This document shows, one piece after another, positions 26,401 to 38,394 of a DNA stretch of 64,000 nt. Each line of letters starts with the position of its first letter. Within the stretch, counting starts at the first letter, position 1. The DNA is from Lineus longissimus (taxonomy: Eukaryota > Nemertea > Pilidiophora > Heteronemertea > Lineidae). The translations under genes were made by a program, and so were the position numbers. The stretch lies in contig NC_088309.1 in the NCBI RefSeq assembly GCF_910592395.1, forward strand, positions 28,398,599 through 28,462,598, written 5' to 3'. Below the pieces are notes generated by a model. The model did no database searches. It saw only the letters and a program-made list of their open reading frames with translations, and was not told where the DNA came from.

Positions 26401-28091
26401 TGTGATCGGATACAGCATGGAAAAGGTTCAAAAACAGTTGATGGGTTTTAAAAACTGCAACCACAAACTTTGGAGAGTTTCTCCAAACTTCTCTGAACCG
26501 CTCAAAATGAGTCTTAATGTATTTTCTATTCAGTCTTTGACCTACTGTTAGGATTGATATACAGTTCTAGTAGGCTTCCGCTTGTCTCTTTTCAGTATTC
26601 TACTACAGTTCTCTTTTGAATGTGTTGTTCATTTCAGTCATTGTTTGTTTTGCTGTCGACAGATCTGCAGGCTAAACTTCGAAATAGGACGATTCCACTG
26701 TTAGATCTTTTGTCCAACAGTGGTGAACAGACAACAGATATTTGCAGGTTGACCTTGTCGCTGGACAACCTATAAGTAGAGTGGCCTTGCAGTATGTTTG
26801 AAAGTTCAGCCTGTGTTGTGGGTCCGCAGTGTGTTAGTTCTCTTGCAAACGGGTTCGTCTGTTCTTGCTCTTCTGAGTGTTCATTTCATTGGGTGAAAGG
26901 TTAGAACAACTGCTTAGAGTCCATTTCAAAATAGATTGGCAATTTGAATTGTCTGTCTGGTGTCTATCGTCATTCTGATCACAATCACAGGACAGATGAT
27001 AACACACTTCATCTAATTTCAGTTGGTCACAACATCGCAGTTGGCATACATTTGAATTCATGATTGAACGTGCCAAGGTTATCATGCGTGCTTGATCAGA
27101 AGAGCAAACTGTTACTCCAGTTGATTGCTGATTGTCCCAATTCTATGCAGTTTCATGTCACAATTCCTTGGTACAGCACCATCATAGTTCAACCAGATTT
27201 AGCTTTCATTCTGCCAATTCAGTATTCCACCACTTAAATTGAATTCCCCTCAACAGAATAGAACCCTTTGAGCCCACAAATCAGCCTGAACCTGTCCCAG
27301 CCAATGGAAAACCATTGTCAAACCTTATAAATCTATTGTAAGGAGCTTTGTGTGTACAATAGACCTCTTGCTGATATTACTCTATTATTCCAAGCACCAA
27401 TAACCCTTCACAAACCTATTGTTTGTCCCCAACATGGACATGGTTCCTTTATTCATTGGCTTAGCCTCTATTCATTTCCCAGTAAGGCATCAATTGTATG
27501 GGGTCCTGTGAACACGAATGGTCGGTTCTATTCACAAGGGCTCTCGCATACACTGAGCAATCGTGCATTTACCAGGTTTTGTCACAGGTGGTTTTGTTGG
27601 GTGCTTGTGTATTTGGGGTCTTGGTGGATGTTGGTTTCAAGGGTCATGTGATCTTGTCAGTTTCTCCCTCTATTCATCTATCTTTTTCATTATCATTGTG
27701 GGATTGTTATATTTCTGAAATGAAAAAAGTCTGGAAACGTGAGGTAAGAGTCGACAGTTGATTTCATGATTATTTTTGATAATTCTGACTTTGATGCCTT
27801 GAGGCTTGCATGTTGTCAGATCATATTGATGTTGATTGTGTGGGTGTTCGGCTGGCTGTTTTAGGCTGTGTGTTGAAAGGTGTGGTGCAACTTCAATCAT
27901 AATCTCCTTGTTATGCAATGCTTGGTGCTTGTGTTCAATGTATTAATTACGTCATTGTGAATCACTTGATGGAGTTTATGGTTGGATTGGTGATTGTTGG
28001 CTTGAGGAAACCTTTCTTTAGCTGGCTGATGGGTGCAATTGGAATGGTCAGTGCTTTTTCAAATTGACATTTTTGCGGGATGTTATCCTGT
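23464..28091. other. Intron-like region, no gene recognised
   Basis: Probably an intron of the zinc-finger gene. Open frames are under 115 codons and show no domain, and I saw no strong exon. Around 24540-24770 the phrases TGAGCAAGATAACTG and TTGAAGGGAGC each recur, suggesting a small degenerate duplication. Confidence 0.5.
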
Positions 28092-29859
28092 AGTTATGTA
28101 ACTGACTTGAGAATGGTATTGGGCCTTTGTGAGATGATGTCATAGTGGTATGGTTATGTAACTGACTTGAGAATGGTATTGAGCCTTTGTGAGATGATGT
28201 CATAGTGGTATGGTTATGTAACTGACTTGAGAATGGTATTGGGCCTTTGTGAGATGATGTCATAGTGGTATGGTTATGTAACTGACTTGAGAATGGTATT
28301 TGGCCTTTGTGAGATGATGTCATAGTGGTATGGTTATGTAACTGACTTGAGAATGGTATTGGGCCTTTGTGAGATGATGTCATAGTGGTATGGTTATGTA
28401 ACTGACTTGAGAATGGTATTGGGCCTTTGTGAGATGATGTCATAGTGGTATGGTTATGTAACTGACTTGAGAATGGTATTGAGCCTTTGTGAGATGATGT
28501 CATAGTGGTATGGTTATGTAACTGACTTGAGAATGGTATTGGGCCTTTGTGAGATGATGTCATAGTGGTATGGTTATGTAACTGACTTGAGAATGGTATT
28601 GGGCCTTTGTGAGATGATGTCATAGTGGTATGGTTATGTAACTGACTTGAGAATGGTATTGGGCCTTTGTGAGATGATGTCATAGTGGTATGGTTATGTA
28701 ACTGACTTGAGAATGGTATTGGGCCTTTGTGAGATGATGTCATAGTGGTATGGTTATGTAACTGACTTGAGAATGGTATTGGGCCTTTGTGAGATGATGT
28801 CATAGTGGTATGGTTATGTAACTGACTTGAGAATGGTATTGGGCCTTTGTGAGATGATGTCATAGTGGTATGGTTATGTAACTGACTTGAGAATGGTATT
28901 GAGCCTTTGTGAGATGATGTCATAGTGGTATGGTTATGTAACTGACTTGAGAATGATATTGGGCTTTTGAAGGATGATGTCATAGTGATATGGTTATGTA
29001 ACTGACTTGAAAATGGTATTGGGCCTTTGAAGGATGATGTTATAGTGGTATGGTTATGTAACTGACTTGAGAATGGTATTGGGCCTTTGTGAGATGATGT
29101 CATAGTGGTATGGTTATGTAACTGACTTGAGAATGATATTGGGCTTTTGAAGGATGATGTCATAGTGATATGGTTATGTAACTGACTTGAAAATGGTATT
29201 GGGCCTTTGAAGGATGATGTTATAGTGGTATGGTTATGTAACTGACTTGAGAATGGTATTGGGCCTTTGTGAGATGATGTCATAGTGGTATGGTTATGTA
29301 ACTGACTTGAGAATGGTGTTGGGCCTTTGAAGGATGATGTCATAGTGGTATGGTTATGTAACTGACTTGAGAATGGTATTGGGCCTTTGTGAGATGATGT
29401 CATAGTGGTATGGTTATGTAACTGACTTGAGAATGGTATTGGGCCTTTGTGAGATGATGTCATAGTGGTATGGTTATGTAACTGACTTGAGAATGGTATT
29501 GGGCCTTTTAAGGATGATGTCGTAGTGGTATGGTTATGTAACTGACTTGAAAATGGTATTGGGCCTTTGAAGGATGATGTCATAGTGGTATGGTTATGTA
29601 ACTGACTTGAGAATGGTATTGGGCCTTTGTGAGACGATGTCATAGTGGTATGGTTATGTAACTAACTTGAGAATGGTATTGGGCCTTTGTGAGATGATGT
29701 CATAGTGGTATGGTTATGTAACTGACTTGAGAATGGTATTGGGCCTTTGTGAGATGATGTCATAGTGGCATGGTTATGTAACTGACTTGAGAATGGTATT
29801 GGACCTTTGTGAGATGATGTCATAGTGGTATGGTTATGTAGCTGACTTGAGAATGGTAT
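28092..29859. repeat. Minisatellite, about 29.5 copies of a 60-bp unit
   Basis: The array has an exact 60-bp period and mostly identical units, each starting with GTTATGTAACTGACTTGAGA. Variants differ in the TGTGAG/TGAAGG segment and at a few single positions. A 180-bp block (28921-29100) is repeated as 29101-29280, a higher-order duplication. Because 60 is a multiple of three, the minus strand shows a 531-aa open frame with a 20-aa period; one G-to-A change near 29664 creates a stop and splits it from a further 76 codons. It is intronic, about 200 bp before the first coding exon of the zinc-finger gene. Confidence 0.95.
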
Positions 29860-30059
29860 CTTGGCTTTGGCCTTTTTTTGACCAACTGTCACATTTTCAT
29901 TGGTATCTGTTTTCTTTGTTATATGTTATATGTCCAGGTGTTATTTCTTTTAACAGGTTATCAGAGTTTCAGCTGATTTTATCAGGTCATTGCCAAAGTC
30001 AGCTATTATAGATTTCTTAAATGTATTTTTCACTTGTTTTTTTCTTCTTGTCTTTCCAG

Positions 30060-33000
30060 ATGTTTTGCCAGACGCGAGCGAATAGTCACGCCACCCGGAG
30101 CAGGTCGACTACCAAGACAACAGACGCAGGAGCAGCTCTAAAGAGTCTGAAAGGCATGTACCCATGTTCTTCCTCTCACTTACATTTAGGTCAGGTGTTA
30201 CAGTGATGTATTATGTAACGGGTGGGATTGCTGCCATTCATTATGACTTCCTGACTGACATGAGGCTATCGAGCTCCCTGCTAGGTTGGATTACCTGAAG
30301 TTGCTGACAACATTAGGGCAGTCTTACCCCCCCCCTTGTGACAGTTGTTTCAAGACTAACTGCTCCTTGTTTATCCTCCTTTCAGAGGCTGCAAGACCTG
30401 GTCGTTCTCGTGGGAATCAAAGGTCAAGGTCACTGAGCCCGGGATCAGCTGCCAGTGTTGTATTGAAATCACCAAGGGGACGTGGAAGGCCAGTTGCCAA
30501 GAAGGTGACTGCATCATCGCAGAAGCGGGATAGTTCCATAGAATCAGAAACAATATCAACGAGAGAAGCTTCTAAATCACTGCCAAGGAGAAAGAGTAGA
30601 GTTGAATCTACAACAGATTCTGGGAGAAAGACGTCCAGAAGAGGTAGCCAGAGTCCAAAAGGAGCAGCTGGAGCCAGGCCAAAATCGCGAGGCCAACCTC
30701 AAAATGGTACCAATGTTGAAGGACGTGTTGAAAAGGATATAGAAAGCCCAAAAGTAAGTTCTGGTAAAACGAGTCCCAAAGTTACTCTGAGAAGTCGACT
30801 GAAGAAAGAGTCACCGGTATCTGAGGTCTCACCTAGTACTTCAGATTGTGAGCCTAAGAGGAAAGGGAGAACAGCTGTTAGTCCATCTGCTTCAAAGGTC
30901 ACACGTTCTAGAAGCCCAGGTAGTCTAAGAAAAAGGTTGCCATTAATGAAGCAAGATACAGGTAAAGAAGAAAGTGAAGGAACTGTGACGCGCCGGAAAA
31001 GTCTGGCTAAGGATGTGGTTGAGGCGGATGAGAGTCTGAGAAAAGAAAAGGCTAAATCCCAAATAAAAGGGGCTTCAGTATCAGATGTTAAAAGTGAGTC
31101 TGCTGATGATAAACCTATCGTCAAGAGAGGAAGGGGGCGACCTAAAGGTACTAACCAGAAGGGGACGAAACGTGTTGTAAGTTCTAAAGTTGGTGCTAAA
31201 AAAACACAACTTACAAAAGCTCAAAAACTGGCTGCAAAGGCCAAGCAAGTGAAACGAGGCATCTTGAAGAAGGTTTCCAAAAATGATGAGTCATCAGCGT
31301 CTGATGAAGAGGATGATGAACTGCTTGCAGAGCCATCAGTGTTCACAAAACTAAAACAGGATGTCCCACAGCGGAAGTCGATGAAAGTAGAAGTTGGTTC
31401 TGTGAGGGAGTTGAAGAAACCTGGTAGAAGGCGTGAAGAAGAAGCCAATGTTGGCGGTGTGCTGCAAGGAAGGGTAGAGAAACGGTGTGGGAGGAAACCT
31501 GGTGTTGGTCACGTCACCAGAAAGAAGGCAAAGAGTCGTGAGTTGGCTGCATTGAGAGTCGATCCTGGCTCTAGACTGGGTGAAAGGAAGCAGAACACAA
31601 CGGGTAGACTGAGGAGTGTGAGCTCTGGTCAGGCTATGAGTCTCCAGGTTATCAAGAAAGCTAGGAGAAGAGGAAAGCTTGGTTTGAGGGCAAGGGTGAG
31701 GAGTCCTGGATCTGAACTGGGGAGTGACACTACATCCCAGACCTCGAGAGGAATCAGTCCATCATCGGACACAGACACTGATAGTAAGAAACGTGTCAGG
31801 AAGATTAGCCCTGCTGCTAGGTTACGCTGTCCCTTTCTTGCCACAAGGAAGAGACGCTCTTACCCGACCAGAGATCACTACAATATTCGAGGGCCGCAAG
31901 GAAAGTTTGCCAGGAGACCAAATCAGGACAGTGAGGCTTCAGACACCGCCACTGATCACACTTTACTTGAGAAAAACCAAAAGTTCAGTGCAGCCTTAAA
32001 ACGTGGTAGGTCGGGCAGAAGACGTGAACGTGGGAGGTCATCTTCAAGACTGGATCCTAAACACAGTGCAGCCATTGATTCTTCTTTGTCGGAGGATACC
32101 TCAGCCGCTGACACTGAAGACGAAAACCAACTGTCAAAGCAGTTTAAGCGCACTGAAGACTCTTCTATGAAAGCACTGATGGCTGATACAAGATCAGTTA
32201 ATGTTAGAAGATCAGTCAAATCCAATCCTTCTTTGCCATTGAAAAGAGCAGAGGCAGCAGAAAGTAAATTGAGCCCCTCTGCACAATCAGTTGTCACAAA
32301 AAGCTTTTCCTTGAAGACTATCGAGAAGTTCAAAAGGGCTTTTAAACTGGTTGAACCCATTGGTCGGAGCTCGTCGAAGGACAGCGTTGGCAGTACAGAA
32401 TCAGGTGGTGCGGAAACGAACACTCCTGATACAAAAGGAAAAGAAGGAAAAGAAATCGTTTACGGTGTCAAAACAAAGGAACTCCCTGTGAATAAAAAGT
32501 CAAAAGATTTAAAAAGTGGGCGCACCATGGTTGCTGTTGATCAAAAGCCTTTGACAGCTTACCAAGGTATCAGTGCAGCAAAGCCGACGGTTGAAAACAC
32601 TGACATTGAAACTGTAACAGTTGTTGAAGTGATCCATGAAAGCAAGGAACAAGTCAATAATGTTACTGTCTTGTCTGAGGCATCGCCTATGCCATTGGAC
32701 TCTGACACTTCGTTCAGACTGGAGTTGAGTACTGACTCATCTACCGTGGAGGATTTGTCTGTTCAGAATATGGATAGAACAGCTGGTGAAATGATCAGAA
32801 AGGAAACTGATACCACACTAAAGGCAGAGGCTAGGATGGAAGTAAACAAGGCTGAAATTATACTGGAGGAATGCGCAGGTCAAGCAGAGGAGAGTAGACC
32901 GGATGAGCCAATGGAGGTATCTGAACAAGCCGAAGCTGAATTGGATACAATTTCCAAACGCAAGACTGTTGTGAAGACAAAGGCTGTAACTGCAGAACCA

Positions 33001-36000
33001 ATAACTGTGGCTACAGTTATCGAACCTGTTATTGCAGAGTCAGGGACTATTGTTGCTGAATCGAAAACTATTGTTCCAGATTCAGAGGCGGTTATTGTAG
33101 AACCAAAGACTGTAGTTCCAGAATCAGAGACTGTAGTTCCAGAATCAGAGACTGTAGTTCCAGAATCAGAGACTGTAGTTCCAGAATCAGAGCCTTTAGT
33201 TCCAGAATCAGAGACGTTAGTTCCAGAATCAGAGACTTTAGTTCCAGAATCAGAGACTTTAGTTCCAGAATCAGATACTTTAGTTCCAGAATCTAAGACT
33301 GCAGTTGGAGAATCGAAGACTGCCGTGCAAGATTCAAAGACTGTAGTTGCAGAGTCAAAAATGTTTGCTGTTGATTCAGACACTGTAGTTGCAGAAGCAA
33401 CTGCTGTGGTCACAGACTTAGCAGCAGCTCTAGTCACAGAAGCAACTGTGGCTGAAGAACTGAAGGCTTCAGATTCTAAGACTGTTCCTGCAGGAAAAAA
33501 GACTACAAATGAAATACCATTGGCAGAAGGCACTGAATTAGAAACAGTAGTTCTTGAGTCAAAGGCTGTAGTTGCAGAAACACCAGTTGTGGAAACAAAA
33601 ACTGCTATTGCAGAGTCTGATTCTGGAGATGTAGAATCCAAGAATGAGGCTTTGGGGACCAAGGCTGCAGTTGCTGAAGTAATGACTCTGTCTGTAGAAT
33701 CCACTGCAGTTTCAGAGCCTAAGATGGTATCATCAGAAACAAAATGGGAAGACGCCCAGACATCAGTGGTGGCAGTATCTGCGACTTCAGTTGCTGCTGG
33801 GGGAGGAACTGAGCATGGTGGAGAAGTTGCACCAAGAAAAGAGGCTGTTAAAACTGCTGTAGGATTGGTTGAAGAGAAACCGTCTTTTTTGAAACTGGAT
33901 GATGTTCAAACTTTAATTGGTGCCGATCAGGTTAGTGTCAGCAAGGATGAGACTAGTTCCATGGAAAACATTGACATTTTGAGATCAGGAGACGAATCTG
34001 TTAACGCTATGGAGAGCACTGCGGCCATTGCATTGAATGGGAGTGAGTCAGCTGCTCCTGATGAGTATCATAAGAAAGTTAAGGACGATATGGAAATTGT
34101 TGAGGATGCAATTGCTAAAGTCGTCCAGGAAACTGTACAGTCGATTGTACATGGGGTCGAGGAAAAGGTTGAGTCGTTAGCCGAAGAGGTGGCTGCGAAG
34201 AAGCAGAAGGATGAGGGCCTGGAGAGGCCAGGGGGTTCAGGACAAAAGGAGCAAAAAGCTAGTACTAGCCATGCTGGTGATTCTTACTCTGGTGAAAATG
34301 CTACATCCAGAAAAGGGCCTATAATTTTGAAAATAAAGACGTCTGCATTGTGGAAGGTTGATGCGGATGGAAGCGGTACATCGACTGGTAGCGGGGAAAC
34401 TGAGGAGACCCTAGAGGATACACCTGTTGGTGATGGTGTGGTGGTGTCGTCAAGTCAGGAGGTACTCGAGGCAAGCGCCATGAGTCGCAAAGTCAAAGAT
34501 GCTTTGGAAGAGGTGAATAAAACTCTCAGTGATGTTGCTACCCAAGAGGTGGTCAAGGAGGATACAGGAGAAGAGGCTGGAGCAGCTGAGACGTCTGCCT
34601 GTCCAAGGACAGAGCGGTTGGTAGCCAAGGAGGAAGAAGCTGTTACCAGCACAGCAGAGGATCTTCAAGGCGTGGATAAGACAGGAAAACATGCTGTAGG
34701 GGATGAATGTCCGGCTGTGGTGAGTAGTAAGGAAGATGGTGTCAGCTGTAGCTGTCATCCATCAGGAAAACAACCTGAACAGCCTGCAGAACGTGAAGCT
34801 GACCCAGTGGATTTAGCAGCGGCTGCTGAGCTAGGTGTTGTAGAGGAAGGAGCGCAGGCACCTGTCGACCCTGCAGCCCCTCCTAAGCTTGCAACAGCAT
34901 CCATGGTGGAGGTTGAGAGGCGAATCGAGGAGATCCAAGCAATGGTTTCTGATATTCAAAAACAAATCAAAACTGGTACAGGAACTAGCAAAGTTGGGCC
35001 AGGAATACGGTCACTGGACACTGAGTATCCGTATGGGCCCAGGAATATTCACAGGCCAGATGAGAAAGGTGATTTAAAGTTGACTATAAAACTTGGGGGT
35101 AAGAAAGGCGATGCCACTGCTGCATTCAGTGCCGGAGAAACAAGTGGCCTGGAGAAAAAAGGGAGCAAAAAACATGTGGAGGAAACAAAGACCTATCCAA
35201 AGAGACATATTTCTCCCAAGTATAGTGACCTGCCATGGGTTGAGTACAGTGAGAGTTATTTTGAGGATATGACCAGGAAACAGAAAAAATCTTCAGCAAA
35301 GTCGGAAGGAAAGCAGGAACCACAGATTGGCGAAGCTCGTCCAAAACGTAAACCTGTTAAAAAAACTGAATATGAACTTTATATGTATGAACTTAAGAAC
35401 CCCAAGCGCCGTAAACACAAATCTGGTCCTACTTCTCTGGAGTCCGGTTCATCTACAATAACAGCTTCCTTTTCTACTGAGTCTCTTATTGATCATGTTG
35501 ATGCAAGGACTGAAGAGAAAAAGCCGTCAAATATTCCAGAACTTTTAAAACTGTGCAAACCATGTAACGTTGTCCTTGAAGACTTTGTTATCAACTTGAA
35601 CCTGAGTGCATTGAAGCGAAAGCAAAGTGCAGAAGGGCAGGAAATCCACCTTGCAAAGCGTCCAAAGTTAACTATCGGAGGCGGTGTTTACAGCAAAGCA
35701 GAAATTGATGCTCAAGCGATTGTCAAACAGTTGACACCAGAGAAACGACGGCGATCTTCAGGTTCTCGATCTGGTCGTCGCGCATCTGGTTCAAGCTCCA
35801 CTGGAAGCCTGGCATCCGAGTTAGAGTCTGGCCGTTTGTCGCCATCTAGCCCTCGAGCACTTGATGTCCCTCCAAGCAGACTCTCACCTAAACCTCCCAA
35901 AAGGAAAGTCAACCGGACTGGATTTCCAAAGCAACCCAAAAAATACTACTATGTGTACCAATGTAAATTCTGCCCGTACTCCACAAATTACCGTATTGCT

Positions 36001-38394
36001 ATGGATGATCATGTTTATACCCATCTCGACGTTGTACCATTCCGTTGTGGTTATTGTAATAGTGTTTTTGGTGCCAAGTCTGGTGCCGTCATGCATCACA
36101 AACGTAACCATCAGAACCTCGCCCTTCGATGTATCAAGAGTGTGGATGTGGATGAATCTCAGTACTACAACTATGTCTATGTCACCGGTGGACAACATAA
36201 AACGCCAGTCGGTGTACGTTCTGTATCACCATCTCGAGCAGGAGGCAAGGAGGCCAGGAATGTATTTGAGAGTATCATGAAGGAGATTCCTGCCAGTGGA
36301 GCAGACACTATGCCGGATCAATCAACGGCCCCTGTGCCCATTGCAGCAGTAGCACCAATGTCATCCGCCCCAACCAGAATCCAGACTCACCCTGATATTC
36401 CTGCTCAAAAAATCATGCAACCTGCACAACTACCAACACAGGCCAAACCAGCAGGGTTGGCTCAAGCCAAACCTGGTTTGTCACAAGCCAATCAAGTGAA
36501 ACCAGCACAGATTTTACCAAAATCTCCACGTTCTGATAAACTGCCTGTCTATCAATGCAAGTTCTGCAACTTCTCTACCGATCATCGGACTGTTATTGAA
36601 ACTCATCTGCAGCATTACCACGAGGAGGAGTATCGATTCATATGTCCACTCTGTGACCTGGCATTTTGTAAACGTGAGGAGACAATGGTCAAACATTTCA
36701 AAAAGTGGCATCCTGGGAAAAACGTGATGTTTAAACGTGCGCCGGGGTATAAAGATCGTGAAGTCGCAACGAGTGATGTAGCTATCTCATATCAAACTGC
36801 AGCCCAGAAATCACTGCAGCCGGACCTGAATGATGCTCAGGTCAGCAACCATGAACGTCTCCTAGCAGCAACATCAGCACCAATACTGCCAGCGACTGCT
36901 GTCTCTGCGACACCCAGTAATATGGAAGCACAGAACGTAAGCATCTCATCTTCACCATTACTTCCGTTCCGTAAACAGCAGGCATCGGGAAGTCCACAGT
37001 CATCCTCTCCAGGGCCGGAGGCGGGGCGGAAAAGTAACAAACCGAGCATAACTGATATTGCAGCTAATTTAGCAAGTAAAGTTGGTGGAGCACCATCAGA
37101 TACATCAAAGTCTAGTAACCCTGTATTTCTGAACATACCTAATGTCCGCTCTAGAGGTAGCAGTCCCAGTGCACCAGAGAGGAGCCAAGGAGCAGCTCAG
37201 TTGCCATTGGGAACTGGTGTTGCCCGCAAACCTGACCAGGATGTTAGTAGAGCCCCTACTGCAGGAGGTGGAACTGGTATACTGGACCTATCAAGGAGTA
37301 GCCGCGAGTCTACACCAGTGCCGACAGGATCTAATGATTTACCAGCAGCGCAGGATGACGTTTCAAATCTTAAGATTGTCAATGTTGTTAGTCTGAGTGC
37401 ACAAGCATCAGCACCGGTACCACCTGAGACAGAGGAGGTACAGTCTAATATCTACTGTTGTAGGAACTGTAAGACAGAGAACAGTAGTTTGGATGAGATC
37501 ATCAAACATATTGAAGCATCACACTCTCAAATGGACTTCTGGTTCGCTTGTCCTTATTGCCCGTATGGTTGTTCCAAACATCGCGGTAACATGGTGCGGC
37601 ATATCCGACGTGCTCACCCAGAAAAGGAAGCAAGCGTAGTGGACATTCATCTTATTGATGAAGCGAAGTACATTTCAAAACGATCTGTTACAACACGGCT
37701 GTCCAGAAGTCAAAATGTCCCCGTTATTGTTTCTACTGGTCAACCTGTTCCAATGCAACACTTCTCCTCTACGGGATCAGTGCAAATGACACAGTTGGCT
37801 CCCACTCGTGGGGCACCACCTTTAATACCAATGGTAAGAGCGGCTGGGAATCAACAACGGACCTTACCACCACCTTTGATCCGTGCTGTAGCGATGACGC
37901 CTGCCAACTCGTTACCTGTTTCATCCAGTTTACCATCGCAGTCTATGAGACCAGGGTCTGGACACCATATGTCCGCGACACCTCCTAGTCGTATGCAGAC
38001 ACAGACTGGTTTCCCGCCACCAAATGCCCAGGTGTTTCAAGGTGTTCCACATCAGGGTGTGACACATATGAGCCAGCCTGGTGGAGTGCTAGGAGCCCGA
38101 TTCCATATCAATCCCAGGATGGCTGCCATCCCGTCACAAGCACCAAAACAGAATGAGGATAACAAGTCAACTTCTGAACAAGAAAAATTCAGCGTTTTCA
38201 ACTTGCGACCAACGAATCGTTCGGTGTTTCCTCAGGCTAGTCGCATGGTTGCCCCGATACAGGCAGGTGTGCCAATGCAGTATGGTCCTCCCGGGATGGT
38301 ACCTCAGCAGATTCCATTCTCGACCGCGCCACCAGTTCGAGGTCAGAACCCAGGACAGGTGCCATACAGATCTCCACAGCCGCCACCTTCCTGA
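30060..38394 (+). CDS. Large AT-hook / C2H2 zinc-finger nuclear protein (about 2,700 aa)
   Basis: Probably a DNA/chromatin-binding regulator; I do not recognise a named orthologue. A small coding exon opens with ATG 30060 right after an acceptor. It joins the giant exon 30386-38394, either from 30153 (GC donor, 2,700 aa) or from 30189 (GT donor, 2,712 aa); both are phase 1. The order is a basic Ser/Lys/Arg-rich region with AT-hook motifs (RGRGRPV near residue 61, RGRGRPKG near 278), an acidic Val/Glu/Ser repeat region (about 900-1150, including a 7-aa VVPESET tandem), a disordered middle, then six C2H2 fingers in three pairs. The pairs start near residues 1890 (CKFC, CGYC), 2088 (CKFC, CPLC) and 2387 (CRNC, CPYC), with an H-X3/4-H end on each finger. 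A Pro/Gln/Met-rich tail follows. Earlier coding exons are possible. Confidence 0.85.
33109..33300 (+). repeat. Coding 21-bp tandem repeat (VVPESET heptapeptide)
   Basis: About nine tandem 21-bp copies encode V-V/L-P-E-S-E-T within the zinc-finger protein. The flanks carry looser V-x-A-E-S-K-T copies, so a longer degenerate repeat region surrounds a recently homogenised core. The opposite strand is also open here (32880-33704), which is a shadow of the repeat. Confidence 0.85.

Noticed and set aside
18959..29859. CRISPR-like regular arrays
   Set aside because: The minisatellites have no unique spacers between repeats, and the genome is clearly an animal's.
28048..29892. Minus-strand open frames of 531 and 76 aa with a 20-aa period (His/Thr/Ser-rich)
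   Set aside because: They are translations of the 60-bp minisatellite; one substitution creating a stop divides them. No promoter, domain or unique coding flank was seen.
32880..33704. Minus-strand 274-aa open frame opposite the zinc-finger exon
   Set aside because: It is a shadow of the coding tandem repeat on the plus strand, with low-complexity Ser/Thr/Val/Asp content.
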